A stretch of DNA of 34,775 nucleotides. It comes from UBA1181 sp045113275. Its GTDB lineage: Bacteria; Bacteroidota; Bacteroidia; Bacteroidales; Paludibacteraceae. The stretch's first letter is position 1. Every line of letters starts with the position of its first letter. The notes below the pieces were generated by a model. It did no database searches, was not told where the DNA came from, and saw only the letters and a list, made by a program, of their open reading frames with translations. A program made the position numbers and the translations under genes. Location of the stretch: assembly GCA_045113275.1 (NCBI GenBank), contig JBGUIU010000343.1, positions 1 to 34,775 on the forward strand. Reading direction: 5' to 3'. This document shows positions 8,628 through 18,014 of the stretch, one piece after another.

Positions 8628-9251
8628 ATGTTAAAGAGTTTACGTAATATTCAAGGAGCTTTTGCCCTTTCACGGTTCTATCTTATCGGAATAACATTTT
8701 TTGCCACACTGCTCTCATGCTATGCCGTGTATAAATCGTATGTATTCGCTGAGCAACAACGAGAAAAGATATATGTTCTTGATCAAGGGAAATCACTGAT
8801 GTTAGCCCTCTCGCAAGATATCAATATCAATAAACCAGCGGAAGCGAAATCGCACGTCCGTCGATTCCATGAGTTGTTTTTCACCCTCATTCCAGATGGG
8901 ACCGCCATTGAGCACAACGTTAATCAAGCACTTTTCTTGGCAGATAACTCGGCATTGGAATTTTATAAGATACGGCAAGAAAATGGTTATTATCAGAAGT
9001 TGGTAGGTGCAGGTATCATCAATGAGATTAAAATCGACTCCATCTGCATCAACATGGATAGTTACCCCTATGATGTCAATACGTATGCTACCACCTCTGC
9101 CATGAGAACATCTTCCGTCACATTCTATAAGTTACATACACACTGTAGATTAATAAACTGTCCCCGTTCCGATAATAATCCGCACGGATTCATAATTGAG
9201 AACTGGGATATTACCGACATGGAAGAAATCAACACCCTCCCAAGACAATAA
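8628..9251 (+). CDS. traK: TraK, VirB8-like inner-membrane protein
   Basis: This encodes 207 residues. It has a short cytoplasmic start (MLKSLRNIQGAFALSRFYL), one membrane span at about 18-37 and a periplasmic domain of about 165 residues containing HVRRFHELFFTLIPD and ending in GFIIENWDI. This is the usual TraK layout; TraK is the VirB8-like scaffold in Bacteroides conjugation systems. The length is normal. It sits between traJ and traL as expected. Confidence 0.88.
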   Translation: MLKSLRNIQGAFALSRFYLIGITFFATLLSCYAVYKSYVFAEQQREKIYVLDQGKSLMLALSQDININKPAEAKSHVRRFHELFFTLIPDGTAIEHNVNQALFLADNSALEFYKIRQENGYYQKLVGAGIINEIKIDSICINMDSYPYDVNTYATTSAMRTSSVTFYKLHTHCRLINCPRSDNNPHGFIIENWDITDMEEINTLPRQ

Positions 9252-9276
9252 ACACATTCCTAAATTCAATATACAC

Positions 9277-9603
9277 ATGATTAATAAATACATTCAAATC
9301 CTTAAAGATTATCTGTCTAAGATTCCGATAAATGAGCGAAAGAAATACATCTTAATCGCCTGTATTATTATATCGTCTCTGACAATATTAAATTCTGCTC
9401 TACGAATCAGAAATACTAAAAAGAAGCAGGATACTGAATGGGTCGATTCAACTTTACAAAAAGAGTTGAATCATCTTACGAATGAGATGATCAATATCGA
9501 AAAGGATTTTTCTGACGTGAAAGATTCAATCTATACAGTAATTCAGCTCTCAGATTCTATTCAGAAAGCTGCAAAGATAAATCAGCGTGATTCACTTAAC
9601 TAA
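9277..9603 (+). CDS. traL: TraL-like small membrane protein (DUF3989-like)
   Basis: This encodes 108 residues from the ATG at 9277. The frame is open from 9196, but that would overlap traK by 56 bases, so the later start is preferred. One membrane span (about 24-42) is followed by a basic stop-transfer segment (RIRNTKKK) and a helical periplasmic tail. This matches the small TraL that sits between traK and traM in Bacteroides elements. I rely on position and topology more than on sequence motifs. Confidence 0.7.
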   Translation: MINKYIQILKDYLSKIPINERKKYILIACIIISSLTILNSALRIRNTKKKQDTEWVDSTLQKELNHLTNEMINIEKDFSDVKDSIYTVIQLSDSIQKAAKINQRDSLN

Positions 9604-9610
9604 CAGATAT

Positions 9611-10753
9611 ATGAAAGCAAAAACGCCTAACAAAATATGGATTATCCATGGTTGTGCACTATTCCTATTCTTGGGGTTGAACGGATTATTCTTCATCCTT
9701 GGCGGAGGAACAGAAACCCCTCGCGACACAAGCATTGTCAAAGAGTCTCATGTAGATCCTTTGCCTGAAATCTTCACTGAAGAAGTAGCCGACAACCGCT
9801 TAGATGCCTACAATAAAGCCATCGCTCTAATGGATCAGGAACAGAAAGAGAAAGAGCTTCAAGCTGAACATAACTCTTTCCACTTCTTTGCGGAAGAGGT
9901 TTCCTCTAAAGAAACACCCGTTGAAAAGCCAGATACAACGAAGAATGCATTACAAGAGTTCAAGCATAAAATTGTATCACACACGCCATCCTCATCTTAT
10001 ACAGCCAGCAGCTCACGAGGGAATGGTCAGTCCCACCCCTCTAAGTCCAAAGAGAAAGTGGAGACAGAGGAAATCGATATAGATAAAATGATTGAAGAAG
10101 AGAAAAGAAGGAAAAGTCAACATCTTCGAGAGATCTATCTTTCCAATTTGGGAAACGAAACTGTTGAGGAATCACAAAAGAAATCAGCTATAGAGGAACA
10201 AAAAGTCTCGGTAAGCCCCACCACAACAGTTAAACAGGAGGAAGGAGGAAACGGGTTTAAACCCATGATGAAAAAAAATCATAAACAAGCTTCTAATTGT
10301 ATTCATGCTGTGGTTCATGACGAGCAAAAAAATGTGACTACCTCCTCTCAGGTGAAACTGAGGATTCTCGATCCTCTTTATATTGATGGTACCACAATTC
10401 CTGCCAATACCATCATCTATGGTTCAGCCTCATTCAACAAGAACCGAGTTAACATAAAAGTGAATAAGATTGTTTACAACGGTGATGTTTACACTTTTTC
10501 AGGAACGATATATGATCAAGATGGTGAGGCTGGAATCTATTTCCCGGAAAATCTGGCAAACGATGTGACATCGGAAACAACCGATGAAACCATCAAAAAT
10601 GCAGAGGTCAACCTCAATAGTTTGTCTGGCATCGCATTAACAGGTGCGCACGCCATCACCAACGCAACCAGAAATGCGTTCGGGAACATTGTTCGGGAGA
10701 CAAAAGTAACCTTAACCGCCAACTATAACTTAATCATAAAGATCAATGAATAA
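9611..10753 (+). CDS. traM: TraM, VirB10-like periplasm-spanning protein
   Basis: This encodes 380 residues from the ATG at 9611; the open frame begins eight codons earlier, inside traL. It has a short cytoplasmic end, one membrane span (about 9-31), and a long Glu/Lys/Ser-rich linker (about 35-230) containing EEEKRRKSQHLREIY. The conserved C-terminal domain has VKLRILDPLYIDGTTIP, ANTIIYGSASF and YTFSGTIYDQDGEAGIY. This is the conjugative-transposon TraM domain, analogous to VirB10, which links the inner membrane to the outer-membrane pore. It overlaps traN by eight bases. Confidence 0.9.
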   Translation: MKAKTPNKIWIIHGCALFLFLGLNGLFFILGGGTETPRDTSIVKESHVDPLPEIFTEEVADNRLDAYNKAIALMDQEQKEKELQAEHNSFHFFAEEVSSKETPVEKPDTTKNALQEFKHKIVSHTPSSSYTASSSRGNGQSHPSKSKEKVETEEIDIDKMIEEEKRRKSQHLREIYLSNLGNETVEESQKKSAIEEQKVSVSPTTTVKQEEGGNGFKPMMKKNHKQASNCIHAVVHDEQKNVTTSSQVKLRILDPLYIDGTTIPANTIIYGSASFNKNRVNIKVNKIVYNGDVYTFSGTIYDQDGEAGIYFPENLANDVTSETTDETIKNAEVNLNSLSGIALTGAHAITNATRNAFGNIVRETKVTLTANYNLIIKINE

Positions 10754-11861
10754 ACATATCATAACATTGGCCATCGGTCTGTTACTATCCTTATTCTGCT
10801 GGGCTTCTCCACATATAGTGAATGTGAAAGGAGTCCCACTTCAAATATCGGATGTGAAATGGGTTTACCTCCAATTCGCTTCCGATGTGAAATATGCTGA
10901 TATGGGAACCTCCGAGATTATGGTAGAATCAACAAACGTACCCTCTATTCTCCGCATAAAAAGTAACGTGCCCATATTCGAAAAAACTTGCATCACGGTT
11001 ATCACCTTTGATGGATTAGTACATAGTTTCGACTTGCACTATCATCAAAACCCAGAAGTGATTGCCTATCAAATCAAGAACAAGGAGATGATTCCGATTA
11101 ACAACTATCATATCGAATTATCACATACCCAGACAACACATATTATCTTTCCCTCAAAAGTAATAGATATTAGTTCCGGGCACACGAATGTGATTGCTGA
11201 ATGTGCAGAATCGATCGATAACATCATTAAATGTAAATCCATCACCGCCGGATTCACACACTATGAAGAGACATCCTTGACCATCATCACACAGGATAAA
11301 ACAATATATCCCTTCATCATACGGTACAACGAATATCCATCCATGGTAAACATACAAATGTCTGAATCGGAACAACCCACAGAAGCCATCTTTTCGTCGA
11401 TATCCATCAACGAACCTGAGATGCAGACCCTCGGAGAAGGAATCATCCAAAAAGGATGTGGGTTAAGAAACTATGGGAGCATTGAAGGAAAGATGTCCTT
11501 CTCTCTCTACAACATATACGTAAAAGATGATGTGATGATGTTTCATCTTCACATAGAGAACCTCTCGAAAGTTGATTACGAAGTGGATTTTATAAAAAGC
11601 TATATTGTGAATAAGAAAACAACTAAGAAAAGATCATATCAAGCCGATGAGAAGAATCCGCTGTTCACATACGCACAACCCAACCATTCTCTTATCAAAG
11701 CCAAACAACAACAATCAGTCGTTCTATTCTTTAAACGATTCACCATTCCGAACAAACATAATTTGTTTTTCGAGTTGTTTGAAAAAAATGGAGGAAGACA
11801 TTTGAAATTTACTATTCCCTATAAGCTCTTATTACAAGCGTCACAGTTATATCAAGATTAA
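10746..11861 (+). CDS. traN: TraN, VirB9-like protein (DUF4138)
   Basis: This encodes 371 residues. A signal peptide (MNKHIITLAIGLLLSLFCWA) is followed by a beta-rich region starting HIVNVKGVPLQI. The conserved C-terminal part has MSFSLYNIYVKDDVMMFHLHI, typical of DUF4138. TraN is the VirB9-like periplasmic/outer-membrane component that works with TraM. It is the last gene of the operon. In CTnDOT-type elements traO, traP and traQ would follow, but here a hairpin and then convergent household genes follow instead. Confidence 0.88.
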   Translation: MNKHIITLAIGLLLSLFCWASPHIVNVKGVPLQISDVKWVYLQFASDVKYADMGTSEIMVESTNVPSILRIKSNVPIFEKTCITVITFDGLVHSFDLHYHQNPEVIAYQIKNKEMIPINNYHIELSHTQTTHIIFPSKVIDISSGHTNVIAECAESIDNIIKCKSITAGFTHYEETSLTIITQDKTIYPFIIRYNEYPSMVNIQMSESEQPTEAIFSSISINEPEMQTLGEGIIQKGCGLRNYGSIEGKMSFSLYNIYVKDDVMMFHLHIENLSKVDYEVDFIKSYIVNKKTTKKRSYQADEKNPLFTYAQPNHSLIKAKQQQSVVLFFKRFTIPNKHNLFFELFEKNGGRHLKFTIPYKLLLQASQLYQD

Positions 11862-11894
11862 AGCGCAAATAAATCTACAGTTTCTACCTGAGCA

Positions 11895-11934
11895 GGGTTG
11901 ATTGTCATGCGAATGACCAGTCAACCCCTATTTT
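11895..11934 (+). terminator. Hairpin terminator of the tra operon
   Basis: GGGTTGA at 11895-11901 pairs with TCAACCC at 11921-11927, and the inner TGTCAT pairs with ATGACC/A after a small bulge. A short T-rich tail (CTATTTT) follows. It lies 34 bases after the traN stop. Confidence 0.65.
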
Positions 11935-11992
11935 CATCATTCATCCCATTATTATGGAGAACATGTGAGTTATCATAAAGATAGCAGAGCCT

Positions 11993-12034
11993 AAAAAAAA
12001 TGTCCGCAAAGCATGAATCACAGCTTTGCGGACA
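11993..12034 (-). terminator. Rho-independent terminator of the purF-pyrG-carAB operon
   Basis: A perfect 12-base stem pairs TGTCCGCAAAGC (12001-12012) with GCTTTGCGGACA (12023-12034) around a 10-base loop. Read on the minus strand it is followed by eight or more T (the A run at 11993-12000). It lies 25 bases beyond the carAB stop. Confidence 0.9.
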
Positions 12035-12058
12035 ATCATATTATTAGTATCTAAATAC

Positions 12059-15000
12059 CTATCGGTATTCTCTCCAGCTCTTGATAGCCAACTCATCCAA
12101 TTTAGTAGTACAGAATGCACGGATGAAGGCTGAAGCCAAACGTGAATTGGTGATCAACGTGATATTCAAATCCACTGCAGCACGACGAATGATATAACCG
12201 TTCGTCAACTCACCCGTGGACAAATCCTTAGGAATATTAACCACCATATCAATCTTATGCTGATGCAATAAATCCAATGCCTGAGGCGTCTTCTGCTTAT
12301 CGCTTGGCCAGAAGACCTCCGTATTAGGGATGGAATTATCCGTTAAGAAACGACTTGTTCCTGGAGTAGCATACAACTCATATCCATGTTCTACAAGCAG
12401 ACGAGCAGATTCCAGTAAGGATGCTTTATCTTTTGCAGGTCCCGTAGAAAGAAGAACTGTCTTCTTCGGAACACGATGACCGACAGAAAGCATACTCTTC
12501 AACAATGCACAAGAGGTATCATCGCCCAAGCAACCTACCTCACCTGTAGAGGTCATATCGACACCCAACACAGGGTCTGCTTTCTGCAATCTGTTGAATG
12601 AGAACTGAGATGCCTTAATACCCACATAATCAAAATCGAAGAATGATTTATTCAGTTTCTCCACTGGTAAGCCTAACATCACACGAGTAGCCAAATCAAT
12701 AAAGTTCACTTTAAGGATCTTACTTACAAATGGGAAAGAACGGCTGGCACGGAGATTACACTCGATTACTTTGATCTCGTTCTCACGAGCTAGATATTGG
12801 ATATTGAAAGGACCTGAGATATGTAATTCTTTCGCAATCTGAGCAGAGATCTTCTTAATACGACGAACAGTCTCAACATATAATTTCTGTGCAGGGAACT
12901 GAATTGTCGCATCACCCGAGTGGACACCCGCATACTCGATATGCTCAGAAATTGCATAGGCAAGGATCTCTCCATCCTTAGCAACTGCATCCATCTCCAC
13001 CTCCTTGGTATTCTGCATGAACTTAGAGATCACCACAGGATGTTTCTTAGAGACATTAGCCGCAAGGGTTAAGAAGCGTTCCAACTCATCCTGGTTACTA
13101 CATACATTCATAGCGGCACCTGAGAGCACGTACGATGGACGAACCAATACAGGGAATCCTACACGAGCAATGAAAGCATTCACATCTTCCATAGAAGTCA
13201 AGGCACTCCACTCTGGCTGATCCACGCCTATGCGGTCAAGCATAGCCGAGAATTTATCTCTATCTTCTGCATTATCAATATAACAAGCCTGCGTTCCTAA
13301 GATAGGCACTTTTTGTGCATCCAGTTTCATCGCAAGATTGTTTGGTATCTGACCACCCGTGCTGACAATCACACCACGAGGAGACTCCATCTCGATGATA
13401 TCCATCACACGTTCGAAGGTCAACTCATCAAAGTAGAGACGGTCACACATATCATAATCCGTAGAAACAGTTTCCGGATTGTAGTTAATCATGACACTTC
13501 TAAAGCCCTCTTTTCTGATACTATTTAGAGCCTGAACGCCACACCAGTCGAACTCAACAGAAGAACCGATACGATAAGCACCCGAACCCAATACCATGAT
13601 TGTCCGGTTATCTTGTTCACACACAATATCGCTCTTAACAGCTGAGTAGGTTAGATATAGATAATTTGTCTGAGCTGGATATTCAGCTGCCAACGTATCT
13701 ATCTGTTTAACAGATGGTAATATGCCTAATTTCTTACGATGAGCACGTACGATCAATAAAGCATCGTCAATATCCATCTGAGCACCCATTCCTAATACAC
13801 GAGCAATCTGGAAATCTGTAAATCCATATACCTTAGCACGCTTCAAGAGCTCTGGAGACAAAGCTTCCAACGAAGCAACCTTCTGCAACTCTTTATTCAC
13901 CAAGTGAATGTTCATCAACTTATCCAAGAACCAGCAATCGATCTTTGTAAGTTCATGAATCTGTGCTACTGTATAACCTATCTCAAAGGCTTTCTCAATA
14001 ACGAATATTCGTTTATCAGTTGGTGCGCGTAATGATCCGTCAATATCAGCTATCTCCAACTCTTTGTTTCCAACAAATCCGTGCATTCCTTGTCCGATCA
14101 TGCGCAGACCCTTTTGAATCGCCTCTTCGAAGGTACGACCGATCGCCATCACTTCACCCACAGATTTCATGGAGCTACCTAACTCACGATCCACACCACG
14201 GAACTTACCTAAGTCCCAACGAGGAATCTTACAAACCACGTAATCCAATGCAGGTTCAAAGAAGGCTGATGTAGTCTTTGTGACAGAGTTCTTCAAATCA
14301 AACAGTCCATAGCCCAATCCTAATTTTGCAGCAACGAAGGCCAAAGGATAACCAGTAGCTTTACTTGCCAAAGCAGAAGAACGAGACAAACGAGCATTCA
14401 CCTCGATCACACGATAATCCTCACTTACAGGATCAAAAGCATATTGAACATTACACTCTCCCACAATACCAATGTGGCGAATGATCTTGATGGCAAGTGC
14501 ACGTAACTTATGATACTCACTGTTGGTAAGTGTCTGGGATGGTGCAATAACAATAGACTCTCCTGTATGAATACCAAGAGGGTCAAAATTCTCCATGTTA
14601 CATACCGTGATACAATTATCGAATCGGTCACGAACCACCTCATACTCAATCTCTTTCCAACCCTTCAATGATTTCTCAACAAGTACCTGTGGAGAGAATG
14701 AGAAAGCCTTTTCTGCCAAACGATTCAACTCTTCCTCGTTATCACAGAAACCAGAGCCAAGACCACCTAACGCATACGCTGCACGAAGGATTACTGGATA
14801 ACCCAATTCTGCAGCAGCTACACGAGCCTCTTCAATATTTTCACAGGCTTGAGATTTGATGGTCTTCACATTAATCTCATCCAATTTATTGACAAAGAGC
14901 TCACGGTCTTCTGTATCAATGATAGCCTGTACAGGAGTACCCAGTACACGAACATTGTATTTCTTTAATACTTCATTTTTATATAATTCAACACCGCAGT

Positions 15001-16402
15001 TCAATGCAGTCTGTCCACCGAAAGAAAGCAAGATGCCATCAGGACGTTCCTTTTCGATAACACGCTCAACAAAATAAGGTGTAACAGGAAGGAAATAAAC
15101 CTCATCAGCAACGCCATCGGAGGTTTGCACTGTTGCGATATTTGGATTGATCAGAATAGTATGAATACCCTCTTCTTTCAAGGCTTTCAAGGCCTGTGAA
15201 CCTGAGTAATCGAACTCACCCGCTTCACCGATCTTCAAGGCACCACTACCCAACAAGAGCACTTTCTTAGGTTTCTCGAATGTATCATACGATTCTTGCG
15301 CATCGGCAGTCATCAAAGACTTAGGGTCACACATTGCCTTAAAGAACTGACCGAAGATAAATTCTGTATCAGTAGGTCCACTGGCAGCTTCCGGATGGAA
15401 CTGAGCAGAGAACCAAGGCTGAGTCTTATGACGAATACCCTCATTGGATCCATCGTTCATGTTGATGAACTGAGGCTCCCAATCAGCAGGAATAGAATCA
15501 TTATCCACGGCATAACCATGATTCTGGGAGGTGATAAAACAACGATTCGTCAGTTTACCATTCACAAGCAATCGAACAGGTTGGTTATGACCACGATGAC
15601 CATATTTCAATTTTGTAACCTTAGCACCCGCTGCAAGAGCAAGGATTTGATTACCCATACAGATTCCATAGATAGGCTTCTGTTGCTGCATGAATTTACG
15701 GACATGTTCCACTGTCTTCGTACAAAGATTAGGATCACCAGGTCCGTTAGAGATAAAGAGTCCGTCGTACTCTTCCGATGTAAAATCATAATCCCAAGGA
15801 ACCACTGTTATCTGGACATCGAACTTAAGTAATTCACGGATGATATTTTGTTTCACACCCATATCGATCAAGCAGACGCGCTTGCTACCATTACCGAAAT
15901 GCTCAACCTCCTTCGTACTAACAAGAGCCACTTGGTTAACCAAGTTCGGATCTTCGAACGGAATATCCTTCTGACCTTCTGTAATGATCACACCGCTCAT
16001 GCTACCATATTCACGAAGACGTTTGGTAAGCTCACGAGTATCTATTCCTGTGATACCTACCACCTTTTCTCTCTTCAACCATTCAGCCAACGATCCCTTA
16101 GCGTTCCAGTGACTATAGTGAACAGAATAATCACTCACAACAAGTGCACGAACGTGTATTCTATCACTCTCCATAAAGGTAGAAAGACCGTTTTGTTCTG
16201 TTGATTCACTTGGCACACCATAATTACCCACAAGCGGGAAAGTCATAACAAGAATTTGTCCTGCGTAGGATGGATCCGTCAAACTTTCCGGATAACCCAT
16301 CATTGCGGTATTAAATACCACTTCGCCTGCCACAGCACCTTCGTAACCGAAACTTTCACCGTGGAATTCGGTACCATCACTTAGTTTTAATATTGCCTTC
16401 AT
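12059..16402 (-). CDS. carAB: Fused carbamoyl-phosphate synthase (glutaminase and synthetase in one chain)
   Basis: This is one uninterrupted frame of 1447 residues from ATG 16402. It makes carbamoyl phosphate from glutamine, bicarbonate and two ATP for pyrimidine and arginine synthesis. Residues 1-357 are the CarA-type part, with the triad Cys248 (GICMGNQ), His336 and Glu338 (QFHPEA). A linker of about 20 residues leads to the two synthetase halves. The first begins VLLLGSGALKIGEAGEFDYS (near 381). The second carries IMVLGSGAYRIGSSVEFDWC. A C-terminal MGS-like regulatory domain follows (LLSTGPAKDKASLL onward). Bacteria usually encode two subunits; this fusion and motifs such as GGQIPNNLA and RASRSFPFVSK resemble animal CPS1/CAD. 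The glutaminase Cys is kept, unlike in mammalian CPS1. The start overlaps the pyrG stop by four bases (ATGA); an upstream extension of 31 codons lies inside pyrG and is rejected. Confidence 0.96.
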   Translation of the reverse strand: MKAILKLSDGTEFHGESFGYEGAVAGEVVFNTAMMGYPESLTDPSYAGQILVMTFPLVGNYGVPSESTEQNGLSTFMESDRIHVRALVVSDYSVHYSHWNAKGSLAEWLKREKVVGITGIDTRELTKRLREYGSMSGVIITEGQKDIPFEDPNLVNQVALVSTKEVEHFGNGSKRVCLIDMGVKQNIIRELLKFDVQITVVPWDYDFTSEEYDGLFISNGPGDPNLCTKTVEHVRKFMQQQKPIYGICMGNQILALAAGAKVTKLKYGHRGHNQPVRLLVNGKLTNRCFITSQNHGYAVDNDSIPADWEPQFINMNDGSNEGIRHKTQPWFSAQFHPEAASGPTDTEFIFGQFFKAMCDPKSLMTADAQESYDTFEKPKKVLLLGSGALKIGEAGEFDYSGSQALKALKEEGIHTILINPNIATVQTSDGVADEVYFLPVTPYFVERVIEKERPDGILLSFGGQTALNCGVELYKNEVLKKYNVRVLGTPVQAIIDTEDRELFVNKLDEINVKTIKSQACENIEEARVAAAELGYPVILRAAYALGGLGSGFCDNEEELNRLAEKAFSFSPQVLVEKSLKGWKEIEYEVVRDRFDNCITVCNMENFDPLGIHTGESIVIAPSQTLTNSEYHKLRALAIKIIRHIGIVGECNVQYAFDPVSEDYRVIEVNARLSRSSALASKATGYPLAFVAAKLGLGYGLFDLKNSVTKTTSAFFEPALDYVVCKIPRWDLGKFRGVDRELGSSMKSVGEVMAIGRTFEEAIQKGLRMIGQGMHGFVGNKELEIADIDGSLRAPTDKRIFVIEKAFEIGYTVAQIHELTKIDCWFLDKLMNIHLVNKELQKVASLEALSPELLKRAKVYGFTDFQIARVLGMGAQMDIDDALLIVRAHRKKLGILPSVKQIDTLAAEYPAQTNYLYLTYSAVKSDIVCEQDNRTIMVLGSGAYRIGSSVEFDWCGVQALNSIRKEGFRSVMINYNPETVSTDYDMCDRLYFDELTFERVMDIIEMESPRGVIVSTGGQIPNNLAMKLDAQKVPILGTQACYIDNAEDRDKFSAMLDRIGVDQPEWSALTSMEDVNAFIARVGFPVLVRPSYVLSGAAMNVCSNQDELERFLTLAANVSKKHPVVISKFMQNTKEVEMDAVAKDGEILAYAISEHIEYAGVHSGDATIQFPAQKLYVETVRRIKKISAQIAKELHISGPFNIQYLARENEIKVIECNLRASRSFPFVSKILKVNFIDLATRVMLGLPVEKLNKSFFDFDYVGIKASQFSFNRLQKADPVLGVDMTSTGEVGCLGDDTSCALLKSMLSVGHRVPKKTVLLSTGPAKDKASLLESARLLVEHGYELYATPGTSRFLTDNSIPNTEVFWPSDKQKTPQALDLLHQHKIDMVVNIPKDLSTGELTNGYIIRRAAVDLNITLITNSRLASAFIRAFCTTKLDELAIKSWREYR

Positions 16403-17979
16403 TTTGCAATCTCTTTTATGAAGTTCATAAACAATGGATGAGGATGAAGAACAGTACTTGAGTACTCTGGATGAAACTGCGTTCCAATGAACCAACGATG
16501 CTCTGGAATCTCTACAATCTCAACAAGATCACTCTCCGGATTTAATCCAACACATTGCATACCATTCTTCTCAAATTCATTTTTATAATAATTGTTAAAC
16601 TCAAATCTATGACGATGACGTTCGCTAATCTGTAACGAATCATAAATAGCAGCTACTTTACTGCCTTTGCGCAACACACAATCATATGCACCCAGCCTCA
16701 TAGTACCACCCATATTCGTTATCGTTTTCTGTTCCTCCATAATATCTATTACATTATGAGGAGTTTCAGCATCCATCTCTCGGGAGTTAGCATCCTGATA
16801 ACCAAGGACATTACGTGCAAATTCAATGACCATCATCTGCATTCCCAAACAAATTCCAAAAGTAGGAATATTTTTCTTACGAGCATACTCTACCGCTATA
16901 ATTTTACCTTCAATTCCTCTTTGCCCAAATCCAGGACAAATTAAGACACCGGAAACCGTTGATAGTTTCTCTTCAACATTTTCCTTGGTAAGTTGCTCAC
17001 TATTAATAAATTCAATCTTTACTTTGACATGATTATAGATTCCTGCAAGGTTCAAACTCTCACGTATGCTCTTATACGCATCCTGAAGGTCATATTTACC
17101 TACCAATCCGACACGTACCTCTATCTTAGCACTTCGTTGCAATTCAAGGAAATGATGCCATGATGTCATGGATGGCATTTCTCCTACAGGTATTCCAAAC
17201 TTTCGCAGAATAGCTGCATCCAATCCTTGCTGTTGCATACTAACTGGTACCTCATAGATACTTGGCATATCTTCACTTTGAACAACACATTCCAAATCAA
17301 CATTACAGAATGAAGCTACTTTCTGACGAACTGAGTCGGATAAATGTTTTTCCGTACGCAACACAAGTACATCTGGTTGAATACCCATCCCCTGCATCTC
17401 CTTCACAGAATGTTGAGTAGGCTTGGTCTTCAACTCATCAGCAGCTTTCAGATAGGGAACATACGTAAGGTGTACGCTCACAGCCCTGTTTCCCAACTCC
17501 CACTTCAACTGACGAATGGCTTCCAAGAAAGGAGCTGATTCAATATCTCCAATCGTTCCACCTATCTCTGTAATGACGAAATCGACCTCTTCTTCACGAA
17601 GCATTCTCCGTTTAATCTCGTCCGTAACATGCGGAACCACCTGAATCGTCTTACCTAAATAGTCACCGCGACGTTCCTTATCTATCACAGTTTTATAGAT
17701 TCGTCCTGTTGTTACAGAGTTAGAACGCGTGGTTCTAATGCCTGTAAATCGTTCATAATGACCCAAATCAAGATCTGTCTCCATTCCATCCACTGTCACA
17801 TAGCATTCTCCATGTTCGTAAGGATTAAGCGTACCTGGATCTATGTTGATATAAGGGTCAAACTTTTGAATCGTGATCGTATATCCACGAGATTGTAACA
17901 ACTTACCAATGCTGGCAGATATTATGCCCTTACCTAACGAGGAAACCACCCCTCCTGTAACAAAGATATAACGTGTCAT
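16399..17979 (-). CDS. pyrG: CTP synthase
   Basis: This encodes 526 residues, slightly shorter than the usual 535-545. It converts UTP, ATP and glutamine to CTP in the cytoplasm. The N-terminal synthetase domain starts RYIFVTGGVVSSLGKGI with its P-loop and carries KFDPYINIDPGTLNPYEHGE. The C-terminal glutaminase has the nucleophile Cys377 in GICLGMQMM and the FHPEYSS motif with the other triad members. It is the middle gene of the minus-strand operon: 35 bases after purF and overlapping carAB by four bases, so synthesis of CTP and carbamoyl phosphate are probably translationally linked. Confidence 0.97.
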   Translation of the reverse strand: MTRYIFVTGGVVSSLGKGIISASIGKLLQSRGYTITIQKFDPYINIDPGTLNPYEHGECYVTVDGMETDLDLGHYERFTGIRTTRSNSVTTGRIYKTVIDKERRGDYLGKTIQVVPHVTDEIKRRMLREEEVDFVITEIGGTIGDIESAPFLEAIRQLKWELGNRAVSVHLTYVPYLKAADELKTKPTQHSVKEMQGMGIQPDVLVLRTEKHLSDSVRQKVASFCNVDLECVVQSEDMPSIYEVPVSMQQQGLDAAILRKFGIPVGEMPSMTSWHHFLELQRSAKIEVRVGLVGKYDLQDAYKSIRESLNLAGIYNHVKVKIEFINSEQLTKENVEEKLSTVSGVLICPGFGQRGIEGKIIAVEYARKKNIPTFGICLGMQMMVIEFARNVLGYQDANSREMDAETPHNVIDIMEEQKTITNMGGTMRLGAYDCVLRKGSKVAAIYDSLQISERHRHRFEFNNYYKNEFEKNGMQCVGLNPESDLVEIVEIPEHRWFIGTQFHPEYSSTVLHPHPLFMNFIKEIAK

Positions 17980-18014
17980 ATAAGTTATTTTTTGACGATT
18001 TCAAGATATTACAT

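Noticed and set aside
9196..9276. Longer start for traL inside traK
   Set aside because: It would overlap traK by 56 bases and add a hydrophilic segment before the membrane span, unlike the family; ATG 9277 is preferred.
3370..11934. Complete integrative conjugative element
   Set aside because: There is no integrase, relaxase, coupling protein, attachment-site repeat or tRNA at either side, so only the secretion module can be claimed.
16403..16495. A 31-codon N-terminal extension of the fused carbamoyl-phosphate synthase
   Set aside because: It lies entirely within pyrG, and MKAILKLSDGTEFHGES is the normal family start; ATG 16402 overlaps the pyrG stop as expected for coupled genes.
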